Assembly: GCA_050257395.1 (NCBI GenBank)
Contig: JBLMWU010000293.1
Coordinates: 1-43,721, forward strand
DNA: 43,721 nt
Direction: 5' to 3'
DNA from: JAIRTY01 sp050257395
Lineage (GTDB): Bacteria; Actinomycetota; Actinomycetes; Streptosporangiales; Streptosporangiaceae
Positions 21,032 through 28,446 of this stretch are shown piece after piece. The notes under the pieces were generated by a model. That model saw only the letters and a program-made list of their open reading frames with translations. It was not told the origin of the DNA and did no database searches. Both the position numbers and the translations under genes were made by a program. Position 1 is the first letter of the stretch; every line of letters starts with the position of its first letter.

Positions 21032-21384
21032 CGGTCCTGCAGCAGGCCGAGGACATTGCCGTCGGGGTCGGTGACGGTGGCCACCAGGCGGCCGCCGCCG
21101 ACGTCGTGCGGGGCCTCCTTCACGGTGGCACCCGCAGCGGTCACCTCTGCCAGCTTCGCCTCTATGTCCGGCACGTGCCAGTAGGCCACCGGTGAGGTCA
21201 TGCCCTGCGGCCCGCCGCCCGGCACCAGCCCTATGTGCTGGCCAGCGGCGTCGAAGCCGGCGTAGTAGGGCGCGTCGGCCTGCGGCGGCACGCCGAGCAG
21301 GGCGGTGTACACCGCCTTGGCTGCCGCCAGGTCAGACACCGGATGCAGCACGGTCCTGATTCCCTGGGTGGAAGAGCCGGTCAT
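21028..21384 (-). CDS. VOC-family (glyoxalase/bleomycin-resistance fold) protein
   Basis: This 118-residue single VOC domain begins IRTVLHPVSDLAAAKAVYTALLG and contains SPVAYWHVPDIEAKLAEVTAAGA. It ends VATVTDPDGNVLGLLQDR, the usual metal or ligand-binding end of the fold. It may bind or detoxify a small molecule. The ATG at 21384 is preferred over the in-frame GTG at 21390 because AGGAG sits 5 nt before the ATG. It couples to the PPOX gene by a 4-nt overlap. An AraC-type regulator gene lies 112 nt upstream on the same strand, an arrangement common for VOC genes. Confidence 0.88.
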   Translation of the reverse strand: MTGSSTQGIRTVLHPVSDLAAAKAVYTALLGVPPQADAPYYAGFDAAGQHIGLVPGGGPQGMTSPVAYWHVPDIEAKLAEVTAAGATVKEAPHDVGGGRLVATVTDPDGNVLGLLQDR

Positions 21385-21496
21385 GGTCACTCCTGAAGTG
21401 GCGGGTCACACCGGCCCGGCGGGGCTGCCGGCCCGGAGACGAGCGGGAAGCGCGGAAATCGAAACCCGATCGCCCTGGCTGTGGACTTGTTCCTCG

Positions 21497-21949
21497 TCAG
21501 GAGTATGGCGACAGCGGGCCAGCGGGCGCTTCTCGATTCCTGACCGGTCTGGTCACCTGCTTGGCCACACACGCCGGCAGCCCCTCAGCCGCGCCCGCCG
21601 CCCGGCTCCGGTAGACACTGGGCGGCATCCCCACCAGCTCAGCGAAACGCGTGCTGAACGTCCCCAGCGACGAGCAGCCAACCGCGAAACACACCTCCGT
21701 CACACTCAGATCGCCACGGCGCAGCAGCGCCATCGCCCGCTCGATCCGCCGCGTCATCAGATAGCTGTAAGGCGACTCCCCATAAGCCAGCCGGAACTCA
21801 CGGCTCAGATGCCCCGCCGACATGGCCACCCCACGCGCCAGCGCCTCCACATCCAGCGGCTGCGCAAACTCCCGGTCGATCCGGTCCCGCACCCGCCGCA
21901 ACCGCGCCAGGTCACGCACCCGCTGCGCCGCGGCCGGTCTGCTGGTCAC
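21497..21949 (-). CDS. AraC-family regulator, DNA-binding domain only
   Basis: This 150-residue protein is essentially one AraC double helix-turn-helix domain: LDVEALARGVAMSAGHLSREFRLAYGESPYSYL then LSVTEVCFAVGCSSLGTFSTRFAELVGMPPSVYR. It lacks a ligand-binding domain, so the signal may be perceived by a partner such as the VOC protein; that is inference. The GTG at 21949 was chosen because TAAAAT (21956-21961, minus strand) ends 6 nt before it, indicating a leaderless mRNA. A GTG at 21955 is in frame. The VOC, PPOX and UvrA-like genes follow on the same strand and are likely targets. Confidence 0.9.
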   Translation of the reverse strand: MTSRPAAAQRVRDLARLRRVRDRIDREFAQPLDVEALARGVAMSAGHLSREFRLAYGESPYSYLMTRRIERAMALLRRGDLSVTEVCFAVGCSSLGTFSTRFAELVGMPPSVYRSRAAGAAEGLPACVAKQVTRPVRNREAPAGPLSPYS

Positions 21950-21955
21950 CCGCAC

Positions 21956-21961
21956 ATTTTA
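21956..21961 (-). promoter_or_regulatory. -10 hexamer TAAAAT of the araC-type gene
   Basis: TAAAAT on the minus strand stands out in GC-rich DNA and ends 6 nt before the GTG at 21949, consistent with leaderless initiation. Confidence 0.6.
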
Positions 21962-22065
21962 CCGATCCGGGCTGGCGGCCAGCCGTGCCCGGGACCGGTA
22001 GCAGCTGAGCACGGCGCACGGAGGCAGCCGCTCGCGGGCCCAGTGCCACCCGCAGGAGGACAGAC

Positions 22066-22199
22066 GTGCCTGCTGACCCCGGCACCGTCCGTCGTTCCAC
22101 CGCAGGCTGGGCTTCGCGATGACCGAGGTCGATGACTATGGCGGTACGGGCCGCGCCCGCGTCATCATGCGACGGCGGCTGCGGGATTTCCCGCTGTAG
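22066..22199 (+). pseudogene. Remnant of a GNAT acetyltransferase C-terminus
   Basis: From about 22083 the frame reads PSFHRRLGFAMTEVDDY then GGTGRARVIMRRRL and stops at 22197-22199. This is the standard C-terminal end of GNAT acetyltransferases (xFHRRLGF...VDDYxGxGxxRVxxRxxL). In that frame a stop lies at 22074. A different frame starts with GTG at 22066 after AGGAGG and reads PADPGT, which would join naturally to PSFHRRLGF if one frameshift is assumed. The fragment is too short for an acetyltransferase and is interpreted as decayed. Its stop codon is part of the next gene's -10 hexamer. Confidence 0.6.
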
Positions 22200-22202
22200 C
22201 GT
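22197..22202 (+). promoter_or_regulatory. -10-like hexamer TAGCGT of the GNAT gene
   Basis: TAGCGT ends 6 nt before the ATG at 22209, with no ribosome site between, suggesting a leaderless transcript. Confidence 0.4.
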
Positions 22203-22208
22203 GTGGGG

Positions 22209-22766
22209 ATGACCCCCGGCATCCAGGAGGGCCGGTCTGCCCGTCTCTGGCGTGTGACCTCTGGCGAGCAGGCTCCGGAGACCGTTAACCAGTTGCTCCG
22301 GTCGCTGCCTGGCTGGTTCGGGATCGAATCGTCGATCGTCGGCTACGTGGCGAAGGCTTCCGAGCTGCCGGCCTATCTGGCCTGGCCCGCCGCGGAACCG
22401 GCTGGCCCGGTCACGAAGCAACAGCCGGTCGGGGTGCTGCTGGCGGCTCGGCATTTTCCCGTGTCGGCGGAGATCTACCTGATGGCGGTGGAGCCCGCCA
22501 TGCACCGGCGGGGTGTTGGCCGGGCACTGGTGGGGGCCCTGGAGGACGATCTGATCGCCGAGGGTGTGGAACTGCTCCAGGTCAAGACGCTCGGTCCGTC
22601 GCATCCGGATGATGGGTACGCCCGTACCCGGCAGTTCTACACAGGCATGGGCTTTCGGCCGCTGGAGGAGATTCACGACCTGTGGCCTGACAACCCCTGT
22701 CTGATCATGGTCAAGGTCCTCGCCCCCCGGCCCGCTGCACAGGAGGCCGTCTCGGCGTCACGATGA
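22209..22766 (+). CDS. GNAT-family N-acetyltransferase
   Basis: This 185-residue acetyltransferase has the acetyl-CoA pyrophosphate loop VEPAMHRRGVGRALVGALED, preceded by the beta-4 strand EIYLMAV. It ends with the motif-B region YARTRQFYTGMGFRPLEEIHDLWPDNPCLIMVK. The amine substrate is unknown. The ATG at 22209 is favoured by the TAGCGT hexamer 6 nt upstream; a GTG at 22203 is in frame. It is intact, whereas a remnant of a different GNAT gene lies immediately upstream and a truncated phosphotransferase downstream. Confidence 0.87.
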   Translation: MTPGIQEGRSARLWRVTSGEQAPETVNQLLRSLPGWFGIESSIVGYVAKASELPAYLAWPAAEPAGPVTKQQPVGVLLAARHFPVSAEIYLMAVEPAMHRRGVGRALVGALEDDLIAEGVELLQVKTLGPSHPDDGYARTRQFYTGMGFRPLEEIHDLWPDNPCLIMVKVLAPRPAAQEAVSASR

Positions 22767-22925
22767 GCTCCTCCGCTCCAGTGCCGCGATTACAGCCCGG
22801 GCCACGACCTGGCAGGCCGCGCCGCTCGGCGCTCCCATGCCGGTGCGGTAACCGGGCTGCTGGTGTGGGCGGGTGGCCAGTCAAGGACCGGGGCCGGTGC
22901 CGGGCGGTGGCTAGGCTGCTGCGGT

Positions 22926-23354
22926 GTGAGCGAAGGCGAGTTGCTGGTCGGGGACGGCGTCACCCAGGGCATCGTGCGGATCGGGGACACGGTGCGGCGG
23001 CCGCTGCGGCCGTTCAGCCTGACCGTGCAGGCGTACCTGGCCCACCTGCGCGACGCCGGGTTCACGGGCGCGCCGCTTCCGCTCGGCGTCGACGAGCAGG
23101 GCCGCGAGGTGCTGTCGTTCGTTCCCGGTGAGGTGCACCGTCACCCGCTGCCGCCGGAGGCGGCGGGCGACGACGTGCTCGTCGCGCTGGCCCGGCTGAT
23201 CCGTGCCCTGCACGAGGCGTCGGCCGGGTGGGTGCCGCCGCGCGGCGCGGTGTGGGGCGGGACGCCGGCCAACCCCGTGCTGCCGCGCGCCGAGGCCTGG
23301 CTGCGCGAGGCGGCCCCGCTGATCACCGCTCGCCTCGGCCGCGGGTCGCCATGA
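22926..23354 (+). pseudogene. Truncated aminoglycoside phosphotransferase-like gene (N-terminal part)
   Basis: The 142-residue frame encodes the N-lobe of an APH-family kinase. LLVGDGVTQGIVRIGDTVRRP is the nucleotide-loop region; YLAHLRDAGFTGAPLPLGVDEQGREVLSFVPGEV and ALARLIRALHEAS follow. It stops right after REAAPLITARLGRGSP, before the HGDxxxxN catalytic loop and the IDxD metal site. It therefore cannot be an active kinase and is probably a deletion remnant. The GTG at 22926 is preceded by TAGGCT (22912-22917). Another truncated gene begins 12 nt downstream. Confidence 0.75.
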
Positions 23355-23366
23355 GATCTTGGTGTC

Positions 23367-23660
23367 GTGGATCTTCCCGAGGTTGATGACTGGTTCGCGG
23401 CTGAGGACCTGGACCAGGGAATCTCGCGGTTGTGGGAGCCGTACGTGGATCCGCTCATCCAGGCAAACGTGTACTTCGTCCGGGGTGAGAGCCGGGATCT
23501 TGTTATCGATAGCGGTACCGGGATCGCCGCCCTGCGGCCGTGCCTGCCGGTGATGCGGGCCGAGCCGGTGGCGGTAGCCACCCACGGGCACTATGACCAC
23601 GTCAGCGGTATCCAGCGGATCATCGACCGGTATCTGCGCCGCCGTTCAGCAGCTGGCTGA
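23367..23660 (+). pseudogene. Truncated metallo-beta-lactamase-fold hydrolase (N-terminal part)
   Basis: The 97-residue frame encodes the start of an MBL-fold hydrolase: VDPLIQANVYFVRGESRDLVIDSGTGIAALRP then the zinc motif THGHYDHVSG. The usual protein is about 250 residues. Here the frame ends after IIDRYLRRRSAAG with no second metal-binding half. The C-terminal residues look unrelated to the family, suggesting a deletion junction near 23610. The first metal motif is intact but the protein is unlikely to be active. Confidence 0.7.
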
Positions 23661-23897
23661 GGTTGGTCCTGCGCGGCTTCCAGCGTGGATCCCGGGGCTG
23701 CCCGAAAACCCCTCCCGTACCGGGGAGGGGCCCTGATCTCGCGCGCGATCGCCAGGACCTGCGTCCGCGCCGTGGGGTCCTTCGCCCCTGCCCGTGTGGG
23801 ACCTAAGTCACTACTGTGAATTTTGGGGGAAAGGCTGGGTCGCCGCTGTCGGCGGCGGCACGGTGAGGCGGCAAGCCATTTACCGGAGATGAGCACC

Positions 23898-24353
23898 ATG
23901 AAGCGCAGTATCCATATCGAGGCCCCTGTGGAGAAGGTCTTCGACCTTGTCAAGGACCCCAGGTACGTGCCGGAAGGCGTGACGATGCACTTCGATGTCA
24001 CGGATGCCAAGCTGACCGACGAGGGCGTGGGCACCTACTACCGCTGGGTTTCCAAGACACCTGTCATCCGTATGGAGGGCTTCGACGTGTACACCGAGTT
24101 CGTCCCCAACCGGCGCATCACGGACAGGTCGTCGTCGGCCATGGCTGGCGACATCACGATCTCGTTCGAGACCGAAGGCTCCGGGACGAAGGTGACGATG
24201 GAGTCCCGTTCCCGTTCGTTCTGGCGGTTCCCGCCCTTGAGGCAACTGACGGACTTCGTCAAGGGCATGACCGCTGGGCAGTACCTGCCCGCAATGAAGG
24301 CGCAGATGGAGGCGCGCACGACCAAACATGCGGCTAGGCGCGCTGCCTCATAG
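23898..24353 (+). CDS. SRPBCC (START-like) family protein
   Basis: This 151-residue helix-grip protein begins MKRSIHIEAPVEKVFDLVKDP, the classic SRPBCC opening. It continues with strands TYYRWVSKTPVIRMEGFDVYTEFVPNRRITDRS and the C-terminal long helix FVKGMTAGQYLPAMKAQMEAR. It may bind a hydrophobic ligand or be a polyketide cyclase/dehydrase-like protein; no function is assigned. The ATG at 23898 is preferred over that at 23889 because GGAG lies 9 nt upstream of it. Confidence 0.85.
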   Translation: MKRSIHIEAPVEKVFDLVKDPRYVPEGVTMHFDVTDAKLTDEGVGTYYRWVSKTPVIRMEGFDVYTEFVPNRRITDRSSSAMAGDITISFETEGSGTKVTMESRSRSFWRFPPLRQLTDFVKGMTAGQYLPAMKAQMEARTTKHAARRAAS

Positions 24354-24520
24354 TGGTGAGGCGGAATCCTGATTACGGTCGGTAGCGGTCACGGGCCGGC
24401 GGTGCCCTTCAGCGGCGCAGAACGATGGCCAGATCCGCTGGGAGGATAGCGAATGTCAAGTTCGTCTTGACCCCGGCACCGCATCCTTACCGTGGTGGCG
24501 TCTTCGTCCCGAAGCCCTGC

Positions 24521-25276
24521 TCAGACCGTCCGGACTTCGGCGAGCCGCCTGACTGCGAACTGGTCGGTCCCGCTGGGGTCCCAGCAGACGGCGGCTTCCC
24601 ATGCGGCCCGCGCTTGCGCGGCGATGCCGTACGCGTCGTCGTCGAGACCGGCGGCGTTGTGCGGCAGTGCCAGGTCGAGGTCGGGGACGTCGACGTGCGA
24701 CTCGTCCCAGTCGATCAGCGCGACGCGATCCGCGGTCATGCGGATGTTGCCCGGGTTGGGGTCGCCGTGGACGACGCACGTCGTGCGACCGGTGAGCCGC
24801 GCCCACGCTGCCCGGCATCGCACGACACCCTCAGGCGGCATCGCGCCGAGGTCGACTCTCGTCCCGGTCTCGGCGTGCAGAAGGTCGGTCGACGATCGCC
24901 AGCCCGGGCGCTGGGGCCAGCCGTGCGTGAACCGATGCAGCTGGCGGAGTGTGCCGGCGACGCGACGCCAGTCGGCTTCGGTCTCGGGCGATCCGCCCTC
25001 CACATAGGTCATCACCACCAGGCCGCCGGCGAAGTGCCGGCCGTCCGTGGTTGGGATCGGCACCGGCACCGGCATCCCTTCACGGTCGAGGTGACGCAAC
25101 AGGCCGGTCTCCCACGCGAGATCCGCGTCGCTGCGCTGGCCGAGACGACCGACCGCGAGGTGCCCGTTGACGCGCACGCTCCACACCTCGTTGACGCCAA
25201 CTCCGCCAGTGAGCGGTTCGATGCGAACGACGTCGTCACCCCACTGCTCGAGTGCCTCCCATCCCACCGGCCACAT
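24521..25276 (-). CDS. Aminoglycoside phosphotransferase-family kinase
   Basis: This complete 251-residue APH/choline-kinase-family protein has the catalytic loop CVVHGDPNPGNIRM, the metal-binding ALIDWDESHVDVPDLDLA and the N-lobe segments LTGGVGVNEVWSVRVNGHLAVGRLG and GLVVMTYVEGG. It may phosphorylate an antibiotic, a sugar or another small hydroxyl compound; the substrate cannot be inferred. The ATG at 25276 has no convincing ribosome site. It is not close in sequence to the truncated APH fragment at 22926. Confidence 0.87.
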   Translation of the reverse strand: MWPVGWEALEQWGDDVVRIEPLTGGVGVNEVWSVRVNGHLAVGRLGQRSDADLAWETGLLRHLDREGMPVPVPIPTTDGRHFAGGLVVMTYVEGGSPETEADWRRVAGTLRQLHRFTHGWPQRPGWRSSTDLLHAETGTRVDLGAMPPEGVVRCRAAWARLTGRTTCVVHGDPNPGNIRMTADRVALIDWDESHVDVPDLDLALPHNAAGLDDDAYGIAAQARAAWEAAVCWDPSGTDQFAVRRLAEVRTV

Positions 25277-25370
25277 CTTCGCAGAGGGTCACGAAATGCT
25301 CGACGAAATTACGAACCCGTGGGGGAATCAGGGGAAGAGGCGTCAGGCCCGTGACCTGGGCTTTCGCTGG

Positions 25371-25443
25371 CGCGCTCGGAGGGACTCGAACCCCCAACCT
25401 TCTGATCCGTAGTCAGATGCTCTATCCGTTGAGCTACGAGCGC
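25371..25443 (-). tRNA. tRNA-Arg (anticodon ACG)
   Basis: On the minus strand the acceptor stem GCGCTCG (25443-25437) pairs with CGAGCGC (25378-25372) and the discriminator is G (25371). The anticodon loop CTACGGA between TCTGA and TCAGA gives ACG, and the T-arm carries GGTTCGAGTCC. The CCA end is encoded in the DNA (25370-25368). AGTCTA at 25457-25462, read as TAGACT on the minus strand, is a plausible -10. Confidence 0.96.
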
Positions 25444-25606
25444 TTGATGCCCCGATAGTCTACGACACGCGCCGCAGCGCCCGTACCAGCCAGACCGAGG
25501 CCCCAGGGCGGCGCCCGGCCGGGGAGGGCCTAGCGGCTGTCATCACGGCCGCCACGTAGAGTCGCTGACGGGGACTTCTCGCAGGGAGCTACCGAGGGGG
25601 CTACGG

Positions 25607-26113
25607 ATGACCAGCACTGACCTGCTCACCGACGCTTTCGGGAGGATCCGGGAGACCGTTCATCAGGCCGTTGACGGCCTGCGCCGGGATCAGCTCGCGT
25701 TCCGCGTTGACGACGACACCAACTCGATCGCCTGGCTGGTCTGGCACCTCACCCGCATCCAGGACGATCATGTCGCCGACGTGGCCGAGGTCGAGCAGGT
25801 CTGGACGGCCGGTGGCTGGGTGGACCGGTTCGGGCTGCCGCTGGACCGCCTCGACCACGGATACGGCCACAGTTCCAAGCAGGTCGCCGCCGTCCAGGCC
25901 GACGCTGAACTGCTGACCGCCTACCACGACGCCGTGTACGAGCAGACGCTCCGCTTCCTGGAAGGCATCTCCGACACCGATCTCCCGCGGATCGTGGACA
26001 CCCGATGGGATCCGCCCGTGACGCTGGCCGTCCGCCTGGTGAGCGTGATCTCCGACGACCTCCAGCACGCCGGGCAGGCCGCCTTCCTCCGCGGCATCGT
26101 CGGGCGCCGCTAG
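25607..26113 (+). CDS. DinB-like/DUF664 mycothiol-transferase-type protein
   Basis: This 168-residue four-helix DinB-fold protein has metal-ligand His segments IAWLVWHLTRIQDDHVAD and SVISDDLQHAGQAAFLRG, spaced as in actinobacterial DinB/mycothiol-S-transferase proteins. Such enzymes conjugate mycothiol or bacillithiol to electrophiles, or act in thiol-dependent detoxification. The ATG at 25607 follows GAGGGGGCTACGG. It is convergent with the MFS transporter gene. Confidence 0.87.
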   Translation: MTSTDLLTDAFGRIRETVHQAVDGLRRDQLAFRVDDDTNSIAWLVWHLTRIQDDHVADVAEVEQVWTAGGWVDRFGLPLDRLDHGYGHSSKQVAAVQADAELLTAYHDAVYEQTLRFLEGISDTDLPRIVDTRWDPPVTLAVRLVSVISDDLQHAGQAAFLRGIVGRR

Positions 26114-26160
26114 CCTCGCGCTGCCACGGGTCCCGGTGGTCCCACCCGCTGCCGCGGGCG

Positions 26161-27426
26161 TCAGCGGCGGGCCGGGTCCAGCGCGGGGATGCGCCGTAGC
26201 CACGCGGTGAGCAGCCCGCTGACCAGCAGCAGTGCCAAGGTCAGTGCCACGACACCCGGCCAGGCAGCCAGTGCCCACGCGCGGCCGGCCAGGCTGCCGA
26301 AGATCGAGGAGCCCAGGTAGTAGGCGAACAGGTAAAGCGACGCCGCCTGCCCGGAGGCGACACCCCCGGCATGCGCACGGGCCGGAACCCACCCGCTGAC
26401 TACGCCGTGCACCACGAAGAATCCGGCCGTCATCACCGCCAGGCCGAGCACGACGGCAGGCAGCGACCCAGGCAGCGTGAGCAGCACCCCCGCCACCGTG
26501 ATGAGGCACCCAGCCGGCACGACGGCCCGGCGGGTGAAGCGCTCAGCCAGGCGCCCGCCAATCGCAGAACTGAGGGTGCCGACCGGGTAGACCAGGAAGA
26601 CCAGCCCGGCGGCGCCGAGGCTGAGGTGGAACGGCGCGCCGGTGAGCCGGAAGCCCAGCGCGTTGTAGACGGCCACGAACGCGCCCATCGAGCAGGCGCC
26701 GATCGCGTACAGCGCCAGCAGCCCCGGGTCGGACAGGGCACGCCGCATCATCGCCGCCAGATAGCTGGCTCGGGCCGGTGCCGGGGCGAAGTTCCGCGAC
26801 TGGGGCAGCGCGAGCAGAGCGATAGCCGCGCAGGCCAGGCCCAGCACCGCGATCGCGGCGAGCGCCCATCGCCAGCCCGCGGCACTGGCGACCGCGCCGG
26901 TGATCAGGCGGCCGGTCATCCCGCCCAGGGCGGTGCCGCCGATGTAGAGGCCCGCAGCCCGGGCGTAGGCGCCGGGATGGGTCTCCTCGCGCAGGTATGC
27001 GGTGGCGACCGCGGGCAGGCCAGCGAGGGTGATGCCCTGCACCAGCCGCAGGGCGAGGAGCGCGTCCCAGCTGGGGGCGAAGGCGCAGGCCAGCGCCACG
27101 AATGCGGACGCGGTGAGCGAGAGGTGGATCAGCCGTGTCCGCCCCAGCAGCTCTGAGACGGCTCCCGTCCCGAGGAGTGCGGCGCCGAGGCCGACCGTCG
27201 TACTCGACAGCGACAGGGTGCTCTGCGCAGCGGACAGGGAGAACGCACGGGCGAGTTCCGGGAGCAGCGCCTGGGTGCTGTACAGCAGCGCGAACGTGGC
27301 CACTCCGGCTGCGAACAGCGCGACCGCGATCCGCTTGTAGCCCGGGTCGCCGACGCGGTAGCCCTCATGGTGCGCCCGCCGGGGCACTGGACCCGCAGTT
27401 GCTGTCACGCCGGTCGTAGAGGTCAC
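26161..27426 (-). CDS. Major facilitator superfamily exporter
   Basis: This 421-residue protein has 12 predicted helices. The MFS signature segment after helix 2 is SELLGRTRLIHLSL, and the second half repeats it as GGRLAERFTRRAVVPAG. PEEL-type loop residues are STQALLPELARAF, as in the YnfM/DHA1 drug-efflux branch. Substrate unknown. The ORF extends further upstream, but the GTG at 27426 avoids running through the intergenic operator region. It is divergent from a LysR-type gene 83 nt away, which is the likely regulator. Confidence 0.88.
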   Translation of the reverse strand: MTSTTGVTATAGPVPRRAHHEGYRVGDPGYKRIAVALFAAGVATFALLYSTQALLPELARAFSLSAAQSTLSLSSTTVGLGAALLGTGAVSELLGRTRLIHLSLTASAFVALACAFAPSWDALLALRLVQGITLAGLPAVATAYLREETHPGAYARAAGLYIGGTALGGMTGRLITGAVASAAGWRWALAAIAVLGLACAAIALLALPQSRNFAPAPARASYLAAMMRRALSDPGLLALYAIGACSMGAFVAVYNALGFRLTGAPFHLSLGAAGLVFLVYPVGTLSSAIGGRLAERFTRRAVVPAGCLITVAGVLLTLPGSLPAVVLGLAVMTAGFFVVHGVVSGWVPARAHAGGVASGQAASLYLFAYYLGSSIFGSLAGRAWALAAWPGVVALTLALLLVSGLLTAWLRRIPALDPARR

Positions 27427-27509
27427 TCGTCCACTGTCTGACCGCCTCCGCCATACGTCAAATGCATGAGAATTATCTTGCGGATACGTATTGCGCATAA
27501 CATGAGGCC
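27427..27509. promoter_or_regulatory. Divergent MFS/LysR promoter region with palindrome
   Basis: The spacer is AT-richer than its flanks. It contains the perfect palindrome ATACGTAT (27485-27492) flanked by TGCG and CGCA, a plausible LysR-type binding site. TAACAT (27498-27503) ends 6 nt before the LysR GTG start and is its likely -10, so LysR binding would cover both divergent promoters. Confidence 0.5.
27498..27503 (+). promoter_or_regulatory. -10-like hexamer TAACAT of the lysR-type gene
   Basis: TAACAT ends 6 nt before the GTG at 27510; leaderless start is likely. Confidence 0.5.
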
Positions 27510-28385
27510 GTGCACATCGAGGACCTCCGGCGGTTGCTCGCGCTCGCTGACCATGGGCGGGTCACGGACGCCGCTGCCGCGCTGCAGCTGCGCCAGCCGA
27601 CGCTCTCCCGGCTGCTCGCGCGGGCCGAGAGCGAGCTCGGGGTCCGCCTGTTCGAGCGGAACGCCACCGGCGTGCAGCCCAACCCCTACGGCGACCTGGT
27701 CCTCTCCGCGGCACGGGACATCACCCAGCGATACGACCAGCTGCGCGGTGAGCTCGCTGAGCTGCTTGACCCGGACACCGGCACCGTCCGGCTGGCGTTC
27801 CTGGACTCGATGGCGACCTCGCTGGTCCCGCGCATCCTGCGTGACTTCCGCCAGGAAGCGCCGCACGCACGCGTCACCCTGCGCCAGGAACCTGGTCATG
27901 AGATCCTGCGAGGTCTCGCGTCAGGCCTGTCGGAGCTCGCGCTCATCTCCCCGCGCCCACCGGAGCCGCACGGCTGGCTGCCGCTGCAGCGGCAGCGGCT
28001 TGTCCTGGTGGTGCCCACAGCGCACCGGCTCGCGGCCTGCCACCAGGTGCGCCTGGACGAGTTGGCCAACGAGAACTTCGTGACCGTGCCACCCGGGTTC
28101 GGATTCCGGTCCCTGGTCGGCGAGCTGCTGGCATCCGGCGGCGTGACGCCGCACGTTTCCTTCGAGAGCGGCGATCTGGCCACGATCGAAGGGCTGGTCG
28201 GCGCGGGCCTCGGTGTCGCGATCCTGCCCGAGCAGTTCGCTGGCATATCGGGCACCATCGGCGTCGCCCTGGCCGCCGAGGGCGCCGCGCGGGTCGTCGG
28301 CCTGACCTGGCGAACCGACCGCACGCTGGCCCCGACCGCCCGGAGGTTCCTGGAGTTCCTGCGTCACGCCGGGCCGTTCGACTGA
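27510..28385 (+). CDS. LysR-type transcriptional regulator
   Basis: This 291-residue protein has an N-terminal winged HTH, MHIEDLRRLLALADHGRVTDAAAALQLRQPTLSRLLARAESELGVRLFERN (split here only for description; about residues 1-50). A periplasmic-binding-protein-like effector domain (about 90-285) follows, containing RLAFLDSMATSLVPRIL and GLVGAGLGVAILP. It presumably controls the divergent MFS exporter and itself. The GTG at 27510 lies 6 nt after TAACAT. Confidence 0.92.
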   Translation: MHIEDLRRLLALADHGRVTDAAAALQLRQPTLSRLLARAESELGVRLFERNATGVQPNPYGDLVLSAARDITQRYDQLRGELAELLDPDTGTVRLAFLDSMATSLVPRILRDFRQEAPHARVTLRQEPGHEILRGLASGLSELALISPRPPEPHGWLPLQRQRLVLVVPTAHRLAACHQVRLDELANENFVTVPPGFGFRSLVGELLASGGVTPHVSFESGDLATIEGLVGAGLGVAILPEQFAGISGTIGVALAAEGAARVVGLTWRTDRTLAPTARRFLEFLRHAGPFD

Positions 28386-28434
28386 CGGCTTCCGGCAGGC
28401 CAAAAACCCATGTGTGCTGGCAGGCCCGATCTCC

Positions 28435-28440
28435 TATCCT
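28435..28440 (+). promoter_or_regulatory. -10-like hexamer TATCCT of proS
   Basis: TATCCT ends 6 nt before the GTG at 28447, consistent with leaderless translation of the prolyl-tRNA synthetase. Confidence 0.5.
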
Positions 28441-28446
28441 CTGCGT

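Noticed and set aside
23661..23889. Hairpin CCCCTCCC/GGGAGGGG and leftward frame after the MBL fragment
   Set aside because: The stem could be a terminator, but it follows only a truncated gene. The leftward frame through it has no recognisable family, so neither was listed as a feature.
24455..24471. GTCAAG-TTCGT-CTTGAC palindrome near the SRPBCC gene
   Set aside because: It has only six-bp arms and no promoter or gene start nearby; chance occurrence cannot be excluded.
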